A stretch of 64,000 nt of DNA from JAIBJN01 sp963839745 (GTDB lineage: Bacteria; Actinomycetota; Thermoleophilia; Gaiellales; Gaiellaceae): positions 134,390 to 198,389 of the forward strand of contig CAWIWC010000014.1 of the NCBI GenBank assembly GCA_963839745.1, given 5' to 3'. The translations under genes and the position numbers were made by a program. Shown here piece after piece: positions 50,541 through 59,519 of the stretch. The notes beneath the pieces are model-generated. The model was not told where the DNA came from. It ran no database searches and saw nothing but the letters and a program-made list of their open reading frames with translations. Within the stretch, counting starts at the first letter, position 1, and every line of letters starts with the position of its first letter.

Positions 50541-52033
50541 ATGAGAAGGGCAGCCTGGTGTAGGACGCTTCTCGGCGATCGCGGCGGTGACGCTCGTCAT
50601 GCCGGCGACCGCGACCGCAGCACCGAAGGAGAAGACCGGCTCGCTCACGCAGGTCGGGCACGAGCCGCTGATGAGCCGCGGGATGAACTCCGCCGGCGCA
50701 ATCCACGGGGACTACATGTACATCGGGAGTCGGACCGACGGAGGCCACGAGGACATGCCTCACGGCGGCATCATGATCGTGGACATCTCGGACCCGTCCG
50801 ACCCGACGCTCATCACTGATGAGCCAATAGACGCGCGCCCGGGCGAGTCGTCGCGCGAGCTCAGGGTCTGGGCGTCACAGAACATCCTGATCGTCCTGAA
50901 CACGAACTGCGGCGTCGGCGACCAACTGCACCACTGCACGCTGCCGTCGATCTCGAACTTCCGCTTCTACGACATCTCGGGAACGAACGCGACCGATCCG
51001 CAGTTGCTCTTCCAGTTCAACGCGGACACGCACGAGTTCTTCCTCTGGCAGGACCCGAGCAACCCCGAGCGCGCGCTGATCTTCGCCGGCAACGCTTCCT
51101 CGACGTGCGCGATCAGGGGTGGCTCGCCGAGCTGTCCGTTCTCGGTCTGGGACATCTCGCCGGTGCGGAACGGGGAGTCGCCTGTCACCCTCTTCAACGG
51201 GCTGCACGGCTACACGCGGTTCCCGGCCGTTCCCGGAGCCGTTGCAGAAGCCGACGGGCAGCCTCCACTCGCTCTCCGTGAGCAACGACGGCAGCAGGGC
51301 GTACTTCGCGCTCCTGACTGGAGGATTCGCCGTCGTCGACGTGTCCGACTTCGCAAACGGCGTGCCCTCTCCGCAGCCGCGCCCGATCACGCTCAACGAG
51401 GCACGGCCGACGTGGTCGGGGCCCGGGGCTCACAGCGCCGTCAAGCTCTGGGGCCGTGACTGGGTGTGGGTCTCCGACGAGGTGTACGGCACGGCCACCG
51501 GGTCCGGCCACGGCTGCCCGTGGGGCTGGGCGCGGATGATCGACATCTCGGATCCACGCGTGCCGACGGTCGAGGCGGAGTATCGGCTGCCGGAAAACGA
51601 CCCGTCCACCTGCGACGACTGGAACCCGCCGCGCACGTCGTACTCTGCGCACAACCCGACGCTCACGCCGCATATCGCGTTCAGCACATGGCATTCGGGC
51701 GGCTTCCAGGCGGTCAGCATCCAGCAGGCGCACAGGCCGTACCAGCTGGCCGAGTTCTTCCCGGAGCCGCTTCCTGAAGTGATGCTCGAGGATCCGCGAC
51801 TCTCCTCAGATCCCGACACGGGCCGGCACGAGAAGGTCGTGATGTGGAGCTATCCGATCATCCAGGACGGCCTCATCTACGTGGTCGACCTGAGCAACGG
51901 GCTGTACATCCTCAAGTACCGAGGAGCGTTCGAGAAGGAGGTCAGCCGCATCGGGTTCCTCGAGGGCAACTCGAACCAGGGCGACGCCCTCTGCTACGAG
52001 CCGGTGGGCAGCGCCCCGAGCTACTGCGACTGA
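50541..52033 (+). CDS. Secreted LVIVD-repeat protein (two frameshifts)
   Basis: ATG 50541 follows GGGGGGAGG. Removing one T at 50569-50570 and one C at 51232-51234 gives a continuous protein of 496 residues. It has a signal peptide (AIAAVTLVMPATATAAPK) and LVIVD-type propeller repeats (GGIMIVDISDPSDPTLI, NFRFYDISGTNATDP, FAVVDVSDFANGVPSP, WARMIDISDPRVPTVEAEYR, YVVDLSNGLYILKY). Several Cys suggest disulfides. Such proteins are surface beta-propellers of unknown ligand. Both breaks are in tiny homopolymers and look like sequence errors. It is the last gene in the selC-bracketed segment. Confidence 0.75.
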
Positions 52034-52065
52034 GCACAGCGAGCCGCGCCGCGGCCGCATCTGAC

Positions 52066-52099
52066 GGACGGAAGCGGGGCCGAAACCCCGCTTCCGTCC
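52066..52099 (+). terminator. Long perfect terminator hairpin after the LVIVD gene
   Basis: A 14-bp perfect stem (52066-52079 with 52086-52099; arm GGACGGAAGCGGGG) around CCGAAA is followed by TTAATGGATTTTCC. It is the strongest intrinsic terminator seen in the window and lies 28 bp before the right att-like repeat. Confidence 0.85.
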
Positions 52100-52126
52100 T
52101 TAATGGATTTTCCGTAAGAGGGACTG

Positions 52127-52164
52127 ACCCGTCGCTGGGGAGGTTCGACTCCTGCGCCGCTCCG
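52127..52164 (+). repeat. att-like direct repeat, right copy (tRNA-Sec 3' fragment)
   Basis: Matches 37 of 38 bases of the tRNA-Sec 3' end at 48048-48085, starting ACCCGTCGCTGGG and ending GCCGCTCCG. The anticodon and 5' half are absent, so it cannot be a tRNA. It marks the right boundary of the putative integrated segment. Confidence 0.75.
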
Positions 52165-52302
52165 TGAGGCCGTCCGTGATGACGGTATCGTGGCGACTGC
52201 CACTTGTCATCCCCCCGAGCACGGGCTATCGTGCGCGTCTGCGGCTGGACGGGACACCTTGCCAGCCGCGTCACTTGGGGACAACGGAAAGGGGCAAGAA
52301 CT

Positions 52303-53895
52303 ATGAGGGGACTCGCACACGCCCTTGGGCGTGGACGCGTTCAGGGCTTGGTCATCGTGGCGGTCGCGCTGGCGGCCATGGTGTTCACCAACGCCGCGCT
52401 GGCACAGGTTTCGCAGAGATCCTGCGACAGGCGCAACAACAACACGTACCAGAAGCTCACGGAGTGCATCAGGCTCGACCAGGTGCGCGCGCACCAGGCC
52501 GCGCTCCAGGCGATCGCGGACGCCAACGGAGGAAACCGCTTCTCCGGCCGTCCCGGCTATGACCGCTCGGTCGACTACGTGGTCGGCAAGCTCCAGGCCG
52601 CCGGCTACAACGTCACCGTTCAGCCGTTCAACTACCTCGCGTTCGAGGTGATCGGGCCGTCGGCGCTGCAGCAGATCGCGCCCACTCCGACCACTTACGT
52701 CGAGGGCACCGACTTCGGGGTCATCACCCAGAGCGACCCCGGTGATGTCACCGCGAACGTGACGCCGGTCGACCTCCAGCTCGGCCTCGGCAACACCTCG
52801 ACCAGCGGGTGCGAGGAGTCCGACTGGGCAGGCTTCCCCGCCGGGAACATCGCTCTGCTGCAGCGGGGCTTCTGCACGTTCGAGATCAAGGCCGAGCTCG
52901 CCGCGGCTCACGGAGCCGTCGGCATCGTGATCTTCAACCAGGGCGAGACGAACGACCCCGCCCGTCAGGGCATTCCCGCCGTGACCCTCACGGCCAACAA
53001 CACGAGCGGGATCCCGGTGCTCGGCACCACCTACGCGCTGGGCGCACAGCTGGCCGGCACGCCCGGCCTGCGGATGCGGGTGTTCGCCAACACGTTCCGC
53101 CAGATCCTCCCGACGTCCAACGTGCTCGCCGAGAAGAAGGGCAAGAACGACAACAACGTCGTCATGGCCGGCGCGCACCTCGACTCGGTGCTGGACGGGC
53201 CGGGCATCAACGACAACGGCTCGGGCAGCGCAGCTCTGCTCGAGGCTGCCGAGCAGCTCGCCAACATCAAGCCGCAGAACACGATGCGGTTCGCATGGTG
53301 GGGCGCTGAGGAGAGCGGGCTCGTCGGCTCGACGAACTACGTCAACGGCCTGAGCCAGGCAGAGAAGGATCGGATCGCTCTCTACCTGAACTTCGACATG
53401 GTCGGCTCGCCGAACTACATCTTCATGGTGTACGACGGCGATCAGTCGAGCTTCCCGCCTCCGGTCGGCGTCCCCATCCCGGACGGCTCGGTCCAGATCG
53501 AGGACCTCTTCGAGTCCTTCTACACGCTCAAGGGTGAGCCGTACGACGACACCCAGTTCAGCGGACGCAGCGACTACCAGGCGTTCATCGTCAACAACAT
53601 CCCCGCCGGCGGCCTCTTCACCGGTGCGGAGGTCATCAAGACCGCCGAGCAGGCGGCCATCTGGGGCGGGACCGTGGGCGCGCAGTTCGACCCGTGCTAC
53701 CACGCGGCCTGCGACACGTTCGCCAACAACAACGACCACGCGCTCGACGTCAACTCGGACGCGATCGGGTTCGCGATCCTGACGTACGCGTACTCGACGG
53801 AGACGGTGAACGGCGTCCCCGGCAAGCGGGTTCCCGGCCAGGGCAAGAGCGATCTGCCCGCACCGGCCGGCCCGCAGGGCACGTTCGTCCCGTAG
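52303..53895 (+). CDS. Secreted M28 family aminopeptidase with PA domain
   Basis: A 530-residue exported zinc peptidase. Signal peptide VQGLVIVAVALAAMVFTNAA. A PA domain (about residues 130-260, GNIALLQRGFCTFEIKAELA) is inserted before the catalytic core, as in the aminopeptidase Y subfamily. Metal ligands: AGAHLDSVLDG (His), INDNGSGSAALL (Asp), WWGAEESGLVGS (Glu-Glu), NFDMVGSPN (Asp) and CYHAACDT (His). It releases N-terminal amino acids from external peptides. It lies just right of the selC-derived repeat. Confidence 0.92.
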   Translation: MRGLAHALGRGRVQGLVIVAVALAAMVFTNAALAQVSQRSCDRRNNNTYQKLTECIRLDQVRAHQAALQAIADANGGNRFSGRPGYDRSVDYVVGKLQAAGYNVTVQPFNYLAFEVIGPSALQQIAPTPTTYVEGTDFGVITQSDPGDVTANVTPVDLQLGLGNTSTSGCEESDWAGFPAGNIALLQRGFCTFEIKAELAAAHGAVGIVIFNQGETNDPARQGIPAVTLTANNTSGIPVLGTTYALGAQLAGTPGLRMRVFANTFRQILPTSNVLAEKKGKNDNNVVMAGAHLDSVLDGPGINDNGSGSAALLEAAEQLANIKPQNTMRFAWWGAEESGLVGSTNYVNGLSQAEKDRIALYLNFDMVGSPNYIFMVYDGDQSSFPPPVGVPIPDGSVQIEDLFESFYTLKGEPYDDTQFSGRSDYQAFIVNNIPAGGLFTGAEVIKTAEQAAIWGGTVGAQFDPCYHAACDTFANNNDHALDVNSDAIGFAILTYAYSTETVNGVPGKRVPGQGKSDLPAPAGPQGTFVP

Positions 53896-53919
53896 ACCGA
53901 GCAACGATCAGCAGGACTG

Positions 53920-53945
53920 GAGGGGCGGCCGTTGGGCCGCCCCTC
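53920..53945 (+). terminator. Terminator after the M28 peptidase
   Basis: GAGGGGCGGCC (53920-53930) pairs with GGCCGCCCCTC (53935-53945) around GTTG, 25 bp past the stop. Confidence 0.75.
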
Positions 53946-54028
53946 CTCGTTCCAGCATCCGATCACCGATGAGTCCGTGGATCGGGAGCGGTCAACATGG
54001 GCATCACATCGACTCGAAAGGAACCGCT

Positions 54029-54661
54029 ATGAGAAAGCTCGTCGTCAACACGTTTCTCACGCTCGACGGGGTCATGCAGGCGCCCGGCGGACCCGAGGAA
54101 GACCCGTCCAGCAACTTCGAGCACGGCGGCTGGTCGGTGAACTTCTGGGACGAGCAGATGGGGGAACGGATGAACGAGTCGATGGGCCCGGGGAAGGACT
54201 TCGCCCTGCTGCTCGGGCGCAAGACGTACGAGATCTTCGCCGCCTACTGGCCTCATGCACGTGACCAGCCCGGCGCGGCCGAGCTGAACGCGGCGACCAA
54301 GTACGTCGCCTCGCGCACGCTCGACAAGGTCGAGTGGGAGAACTCGACGCTGCTCGAGGGCGACGCCGCAGAGGCGGTCGCCAGGCTCAAGGAGGAGGAC
54401 GGGCCCGAGATCCAGGTGCACGGCAGCTCGGACCTGATCCAGTCCCTCCTCGAGAAGGACCTCGTGGACGAGTTCCGCCTCCTGATCTTCCCGGTCGTCC
54501 TGGGGAGCGGGAAACGTCTCTTCGGCGAGGGGACGATTCCGGCCGCCTTCAAGGCGACCAACAGCAAGACCGCCAGCACCGGCGTCCTGCTCGTGAACTA
54601 CGAGCGGGCCGGCGGCATCGAGTACGGGTCGTTCGCGCTCGAGGAGCCGAGCGGCTCGTAA
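54029..54661 (+). CDS. Dihydrofolate reductase-fold (RibD C-terminal) family protein
   Basis: A 210-residue protein: MRKLVVNTFLTLDGVMQAPG, LLLGRKTYEIFAAYWPHARD, KYVASRTLDKVEWENSTLL, EIQVHGSSDLIQSLLEKDLV, FPVVLGSGKRLFGEG. This is the RibD C-terminal/YyaP pattern, an NADPH-binding DHFR-like fold. Substrate unknown; it lacks the residues to be assigned as the folate enzyme. The ribosome site is AAAGGAA. Confidence 0.87.
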   Translation: MRKLVVNTFLTLDGVMQAPGGPEEDPSSNFEHGGWSVNFWDEQMGERMNESMGPGKDFALLLGRKTYEIFAAYWPHARDQPGAAELNAATKYVASRTLDKVEWENSTLLEGDAAEAVARLKEEDGPEIQVHGSSDLIQSLLEKDLVDEFRLLIFPVVLGSGKRLFGEGTIPAAFKATNSKTASTGVLLVNYERAGGIEYGSFALEEPSGS

Positions 54662-54811
54662 CGTCGGACAGGTCGAGAGGCGCCAGCCGGCCGCTTCCTG
54701 AGGGCGGAAACGGGGTATGCCCGAAGAGCGACCTTCAGGCAGACCAGGCTGACGAAACCACGGGAACCCAAACGGCAGGGATCGAGACGGGCCTTTCGAG
54801 GGCTCGTTCTC

Positions 54812-55510
54812 GTGTTCCTGCTCACGTTCGTGAACCTCGTCGGCCTGATCCTGACCATGACGGCGCTCGGCGGGCTGGCGCCCTGGACCCGCTGGCAGTT
54901 CGTCGGCGCGTTCGGAGTCGTCGAGGCGGCCTCGGGGCTCGCGAACGTGATCACTCCGAACATCTGGCGACTCCCGATCGCGGAGCTGGAGACGAGCCGG
55001 CGAACCGACGTGAAGCTTGCGACCTCCGCTGTCCTCCTGCCTCACTGGGGAGGCCTCGCCCGCTGCGTGGCCGGGGTGGTCTGCATCGGGCTGGCTGCGT
55101 GGAAGACGGGCGTCGGCCCGGCTTCGATCCTTCTCGTGCCTTTCGTGCTCCTGCTCGCCTGGTCGGTCGTGGCGATCTCCACCGCGCTTGCACGTGCCGG
55201 GATCGCCCGGCCGGACATCGACGTCTTCCAGTTCGTCCTCCGGTGGAGGAACCGCGAGCACGAGCTCACCCCCATAAGCCTCGGCGCGGCCGTGTTCCAG
55301 TTCCTGCTCGCAATCGTCACGATCCCCGCCGTGAAGCTCCTCCCTCCGTCCGTCCTGTATCAGCCGGAGATCGGGCCGTCCCTGGAAGCCTTGCTCGCGA
55401 CGGTCGCGCTCGCTGTGGCGCTGCTCGTGCTCGTCTACTGGCTCTGGTCCGATCGCATCGAGATGGAAGCGCCGCGCGAGCAGCAGCGCGAAGCCGAGGA
55501 ACACGCCTGA
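54812..55510 (+). CDS. Hypothetical polytopic membrane protein
   Basis: A 232-residue protein from GTG 54812 with about six hydrophobic helices (FLLTFVNLVGLILTMTALGG, ASILLVPFVLLLAWSVVAIS, LGAAVFQFLLAIVTIPAVKL, LLATVALAVALLVLVYWLW) and an acidic C-terminal tail. No family recognised. The stop is 7 bp from the convergent kinase stop. Confidence 0.65.
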   Translation: MFLLTFVNLVGLILTMTALGGLAPWTRWQFVGAFGVVEAASGLANVITPNIWRLPIAELETSRRTDVKLATSAVLLPHWGGLARCVAGVVCIGLAAWKTGVGPASILLVPFVLLLAWSVVAISTALARAGIARPDIDVFQFVLRWRNREHELTPISLGAAVFQFLLAIVTIPAVKLLPPSVLYQPEIGPSLEALLATVALAVALLVLVYWLWSDRIEMEAPREQQREAEEHA

Positions 55511-55517
55511 GGGTCGA

Positions 55518-56744
55518 CTAAGGGCCGGTCGTCGTCGCGGGCTCAGCGGGTGCGGTCGTCCCGGGCTCTGTGGTCGGCGGCGTCGTCTCGGTGGCCGGAG
55601 GAGTCGTAGTCGTCCCGGGCTCCGTCGCCGGCGGGGGTGCCGTTGTCGCTCCCGGCCCCTCCGCGGTCGTGGCGGGCGCGGTCCCGGAAGACGGCGTCCC
55701 CGTCGAAGCGCCCTTCGCGCCGGTTGTCGTTCTGGCGTTCGTCGACTCCGGCGTGGCCGGTGCGTCCTCAGGCGACTCGCCGGTCAAGAGCATGCTGACA
55801 CCGAACCCGACGAGGGCCAACAGCCCGATCGTGGCCGCGAGCGCGACGTAGGAACGCCGTCGGCGAGGCGGGCGCGGAACCCGCTCGGCCGGCGTGGGCG
55901 GAGGCAGCACGACGGTCTCGGCGGCCGAGGCGGGAACCGGGAGGGCCTGTTCGTCGAGCGCCGCAACGAGCGCCGTCCCGTCCGCCGGGCGCGCGCGGCG
56001 GTCGAGCGAGAGCGCCGACCCGGCGAGAGCGGCCAGGAACGGCGGCGCATCGGGACGGACCGACTCGACGGAAGGAGGCTCCTGCCAGGTCTTGGTCAGC
56101 ATCTCCGCAACGGGATGGTCGACCTCGAACGGCGGCCGCCCCGTGAGCATCTGAAAGAGGATGACCCCGAACGCGTACACATCGCTTTCGGGCCCGACCT
56201 CTCCACCGCTCGCCTGCTCGGGAGCCATGTACTGGGCAGTCCCCACGACGGCGCCGGTCGTCGTCAGCGTCGCGTCAGAGAGGGCCCGGGCGACCCCGAA
56301 GTCCGCGATCTTGGCGCGCCCTTCGGCGTCGAAGAGGATGTTCGACGGCTTGAGATCGCGGTGGACGATCCCGTGCTCGTGCGCATGGGCGAGCCCGGCG
56401 GCGATGTCACGCGCGATTGCACTCGCCTGCTCGTCGGCGAGCGGCCCAGGTGCCGCGGCCGACAGCCGCTCGTCGAGCGTCCCGCCGGGCACGTGCTCGA
56501 GCACCAGGTACGGCCGGCCCTCGAAGTCGCCGTAGTCGAAGACGCCCACGATGTTCGGGTGCGACAGCGAGGCCGCCGACCGCGCCTCGCGCTCGAACCG
56601 GGGCACCGTTCCGGCTCCCAACAGCAGCTTCACGGCGACCGCCCGCTCCAGCTCGTGGTCGCGCGCGAGCCAGACCTCGGACATCCCGCCGCGCCCGAGG
56701 AGCCGCTCGAGCTCAAAACGTCCTGCGATCAGGTCGAATGGCAC
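55518..56744 (-). CDS. Transmembrane Ser/Thr protein kinase (PknB-like)
   Basis: A 408-residue Hanks-type kinase from GTG 56744 (MPFDLIAGRFELERLLGRGG). P-loop GRGGMSEVW, VAVKLLL (Lys), HRDLKPSN (catalytic), DFGVARA (metal), MAPEQASGGEVGPESDVYAF. A transmembrane helix (YVALAATIGLLALVGFGVSM) then leads to a Thr/Pro/Ala-rich external stalk with no PASTA domains. It phosphorylates cytoplasmic proteins in response to envelope cues. No phosphatase or FHA protein is adjacent. Confidence 0.9.
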   Translation of the reverse strand: MPFDLIAGRFELERLLGRGGMSEVWLARDHELERAVAVKLLLGAGTVPRFEREARSAASLSHPNIVGVFDYGDFEGRPYLVLEHVPGGTLDERLSAAAPGPLADEQASAIARDIAAGLAHAHEHGIVHRDLKPSNILFDAEGRAKIADFGVARALSDATLTTTGAVVGTAQYMAPEQASGGEVGPESDVYAFGVILFQMLTGRPPFEVDHPVAEMLTKTWQEPPSVESVRPDAPPFLAALAGSALSLDRRARPADGTALVAALDEQALPVPASAAETVVLPPPTPAERVPRPPRRRRSYVALAATIGLLALVGFGVSMLLTGESPEDAPATPESTNARTTTGAKGASTGTPSSGTAPATTAEGPGATTAPPPATEPGTTTTPPATETTPPTTEPGTTAPAEPATTTGP

Positions 56745-56926
56745 GCCGCGGCCCCGCACGTCATGTACCCGTGCGGCCCGGGGTGAAACGGCGAGCAGGA
56801 GCTGAGTCCGTTTACCACCTCGGGGCCGGATAACCACCACTTTGGGGGGTGGAGCCGCCCGCGTACTGCCGAAGAAGAGAGTGATGACGCACCGCGGGCG
56901 ACACACTTCGAGGAGATCGGCGCGAC

Positions 56927-57874
56927 GTGCTTGCTAGCGGCACGAGGCCGGCCCCCAGCGGCCACCGCCGACGCGTGCTGCTCTCGGTTCTCTGCCTCGC
57001 TGTCGCCGGAGTCGCCACGATCGCCCTCTGGCCGCTGCTCGGCCCTTCGGTCGCGCACGCAGCGGAAGGGCTCGGCCGCATCCGGCCCGAGCTCCTGGTC
57101 CTCTCGGGTGCGCTGTTCGCGGCCGCCCCGCTGTTCTGCGGGCTGGCCTGGCGCGATGCGATCCTCCGCGCCGGCGGTGAGGTCGGCCGCGTGGACGCCT
57201 GCGCCCGCTACGGGGTCGGCTCCTTCGTCAACTCCGTCGCCCCGGCACACCTCGGCGACATCGTTCGCGCCGTCCTCCTCCTCGAGAAGCTCCCCGCCGG
57301 CGGCCGGCGGCGGATCGTCCCCTGGTTCGGCGTCATCCAGGGCGCCCGGCTCGCCGCGCTCGTGGCGCTGGCGATCGCAGCCGCGCTCCCCGGGCTGCTG
57401 ATCCTCCTCCCCCTCGTGCTGCCGATTGCCCTCCTGGTTGCCGCGCTGAGCCGAGGGACGGCGCAGCTCGTCTGTCTCGCCTTCCTCTCGCCCATGGCGA
57501 AGGCCGCCGCAATCGCGGTCGTGCTCGCCGGGCTCGACGTGGGCTCGCCCCTCGATGCGCTGGCGGTCGTCCCGGCCCTCGAGCTGGCGGCGCTCATCCC
57601 CCTCACGCCCGGCAACGTCGGCGTGGCGGGAGCGGCCGCGTCCGGAGCGCTCTACGCGCAGGGCCTGCCGATGTCGACCGCCGTCCAGGCCGGCCTCGTC
57701 CTGCACGCCGTCGAGACCGCCGCAGGCCTGACATATGGAACGGCGTCCGCGCTGGCCTGGCTCGCCGGCCTTCGGCCCGTAAGAGGTCTGGCCCGCGGCT
57801 CGCGGGCAGTCCGGTCTGCTGCTGCCCGGGCCGCGACGATCGGCCGCGTGCAGCCAGAAGCCACGAAGCCCTGA
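56927..57874 (+). CDS. Lysylphosphatidylglycerol-synthase-TM / UPF0104-like flippase family protein
   Basis: A 315-residue polytopic protein: VLLSVLCLAVAGVATIAL, ELLVLSGALFAAAPLFCGLA, and the family block VGSFVNSVAPAHLGDIVRAV with PLTPGNVGVAGAAASGALYA. No synthetase domain is present. Relatives flip or transport lipid-linked molecules. It is divergent from the kinase and convergent with the hydrolase at 57888. Confidence 0.75.
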   Translation: MLASGTRPAPSGHRRRVLLSVLCLAVAGVATIALWPLLGPSVAHAAEGLGRIRPELLVLSGALFAAAPLFCGLAWRDAILRAGGEVGRVDACARYGVGSFVNSVAPAHLGDIVRAVLLLEKLPAGGRRRIVPWFGVIQGARLAALVALAIAAALPGLLILLPLVLPIALLVAALSRGTAQLVCLAFLSPMAKAAAIAVVLAGLDVGSPLDALAVVPALELAALIPLTPGNVGVAGAAASGALYAQGLPMSTAVQAGLVLHAVETAAGLTYGTASALAWLAGLRPVRGLARGSRAVRSAAARAATIGRVQPEATKP

Positions 57875-57887
57875 CGCCGCACGCGTC

Positions 57888-58784
57888 TTACCTGACTCGG
57901 CCCTCGCCGGATCCTTCGGTCTCCCGCAAGAACTCCCCAACGACTTCGAGATAGCGGTCGCTCTCCTCGAGCGCGGGCATGTGGGAGCTCTCCTCGAAGA
58001 CGGCCCCGCGTGCGTTCGGGAGGCCCTCGAGCAGTGTCGCCGCGATCCGCTCCGTGCAGATGTCGTAGGCGCCGCGGGCGACGAGCGCCGGGACGGTGAT
58101 CTCGCCGAGGCGGTCGCGGACGTCCCAGCCCTTCAGCTTTCCCGTCACCATCCACTCGTTCGGGCCCACCATCGCCCGGTAGACCTCCGGTCCCTTCTCA
58201 GCGTGCATCCGGGCCAGCTCCGGCGTGCCCCGCGCGCCGCGGTGCACGTAGTGGTCGTCGAACACGCCCAAGGCCTCCCGGTACTCGGGGTCGTCAAACG
58301 TCCCCGCCTGCTCGTGGCGGTCGAGGACGTCGACGACGTCGGCCGGAAGGGCGGCCCGCAGGCGCCGGGCCTCGAGGACCCACTCCTCGATGCTCGCCAG
58401 CGTCGAGCTCAGGACGAGGCTCGTGAGGCCTCCGTAGCCGCTGAGCGCGTGCTCGAGGGCGAGCTGCCCGCCCCACGACGTGCCGAGGAGGTGAATGCGC
58501 TCGAGCCCGAGCTGGTCGCGCAGCGTCGCGAGCTCGTCCAGGAAGACCTGCACGTTCCAGTCGATGTCCTGCGGGCGGTCCGAGTTTCCGCAGCCGATCT
58601 GGTCGTAGAGGACGACGGCGCGGCCGTCCTCGGCCAGCCGCTCGAGCGGCGCAAAATAGTTGTGGGTCGAGCCGGGCCCGCCGTGCAATGCGACGAGCGG
58701 GTCGCGGCCGTCGGCGCTCTCTCCGACGATCCGGTACCACGTGCGGTAGCCGCGGAACTGGACGTATCCCTCGCGGGCCTCCAT
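57888..58784 (-). CDS. Proline iminopeptidase-family alpha/beta hydrolase
   Basis: A 298-residue hydrolase: oxyanion motif VALHGGPGSTHNYFAPLERL, VLYDQIGCGNSDRP, nucleophile elbow LLGTSWGGQLALEHAL (Ser), ARGAYDICTERI (Asp) and FEESSHMPALEES (His). The HGGPG and GxSWGG motifs fit proline iminopeptidase / tricorn F1-like enzymes cleaving N-terminal Pro or other residues from peptides. It ends an apparent operon after the MBL-fold gene. Confidence 0.87.
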   Translation of the reverse strand: MEAREGYVQFRGYRTWYRIVGESADGRDPLVALHGGPGSTHNYFAPLERLAEDGRAVVLYDQIGCGNSDRPQDIDWNVQVFLDELATLRDQLGLERIHLLGTSWGGQLALEHALSGYGGLTSLVLSSTLASIEEWVLEARRLRAALPADVVDVLDRHEQAGTFDDPEYREALGVFDDHYVHRGARGTPELARMHAEKGPEVYRAMVGPNEWMVTGKLKGWDVRDRLGEITVPALVARGAYDICTERIAATLLEGLPNARGAVFEESSHMPALEESDRYLEVVGEFLRETEGSGEGRVR

Positions 58785-58787
58785 GCC

Positions 58788-59519
58788 TCAGCCGCGCTCG
58801 ACCTGGGAGCCGCCGACGATGGCATCGCGCCCGTCGGCGAAGCGGACCCAGGCCTTGTGCGTGCCGTCGTAGTCCGGCCCCCAGAGGACGAGCGTGGCCT
58901 CATCGCCGCGGACCCGGCACGGCTCGGAGCCCTCCGGGTCGAGCCCGCGCCAGACACGGACGAACGGGTTGGTCTCCAGCTCGTCCGCGACCGTGGTCGG
59001 CTCCCGGTGGCCCGGGTGGAGGCGGGTCTCGGGCGGCAACGTTAGGAGCACCTCCATGATCGAGTGGACCTGCTCCTGGAACCCGTTCGGGCCGCCACCA
59101 GCCGTGCCGCCGACGGTTCCCTTGAAGAGACAGTCGGCCGTGAGGCAGCCGGTCCCGTCGACGAGGAAGGCGATGTGGTCGGGACAGTGGCCCGGCGTGT
59201 AGAGCGCCTTGATCTCGAGCTCACCGGTTGTGAACGTCTCGCCGTCGGCGAGCCGCTCGTCGGCCTCGACCGCCGTGTCGGGGTGCGCGAGCAGCGGCAC
59301 GCCGTATCGGCCGGCCAGCGCCTCGATCCCGACAACGTGGTCGCCGTGGCCGTGCGTACAGAGGACGTGCGTGAGCGTGACCCCCTGCTGCTCGACCAGG
59401 CGCTCGAGCTCCCCCTCCAGCCCGTTGGCGTCGACGAGGACGCCGCTCCCGCCGGGGCCCTCGGCGACGAGGTACGCATTCGAGAGCCAGTCCGGATGCT
59501 CGACGCGCTCGACGATCAC
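58788..59519 (-). CDS. MBL-fold metallohydrolase, likely S-formylmycothiol hydrolase-type
   Basis: A 243-residue metallo-beta-lactamase-fold protein. Metal motif LCTHGHGDHVVG (HxHxDH), second His in YTPGHCPDHIAF, Asp in CLTADCLFKGTVGG, and last His in LHPGHREPTTVADE: a glyoxalase-II-like set. GTG 59519 overlaps the dehydrogenase stop (GTGA). The pairing suggests hydrolysis of the thioester made by the dehydrogenase, completing thiol-dependent formaldehyde oxidation to formate. Family known; specific role inferred. Confidence 0.85.
   Translation of the reverse strand: MIVERVEHPDWLSNAYLVAEGPGGSGVLVDANGLEGELERLVEQQGVTLTHVLCTHGHGDHVVGIEALAGRYGVPLLAHPDTAVEADERLADGETFTTGELEIKALYTPGHCPDHIAFLVDGTGCLTADCLFKGTVGGTAGGGPNGFQEQVHSIMEVLLTLPPETRLHPGHREPTTVADELETNPFVRVWRGLDPEGSEPCRVRGDEATLVLWGPDYDGTHKAWVRFADGRDAIVGGSQVERG

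Larger units (their letters stand above)
48048..52164. mobile_element. Putative selC-integrated element or island remnant
   Basis: A segment of about 4.1 kb bounded by a 38-bp direct repeat from the tRNA-Sec 3' end. Contents: a terminator hairpin, a DUF4239 membrane protein, a 320-bp gap, a GAF protein, about 0.6 kb without a clear gene, and a secreted LVIVD protein. Coding density is lower and codon bias looser than in flanking DNA. No integrase, excisionase or relaxase is visible, so it is either degraded or moved in trans. The intact tRNA on the left and the tRNA fragment on the right match the usual arrangement. Confidence 0.6.

Noticed and set aside
52127..52164. Second tRNA gene
   Set aside because: Only the 3' half of tRNA-Sec is present; there is no acceptor 5' strand, D arm or anticodon arm.
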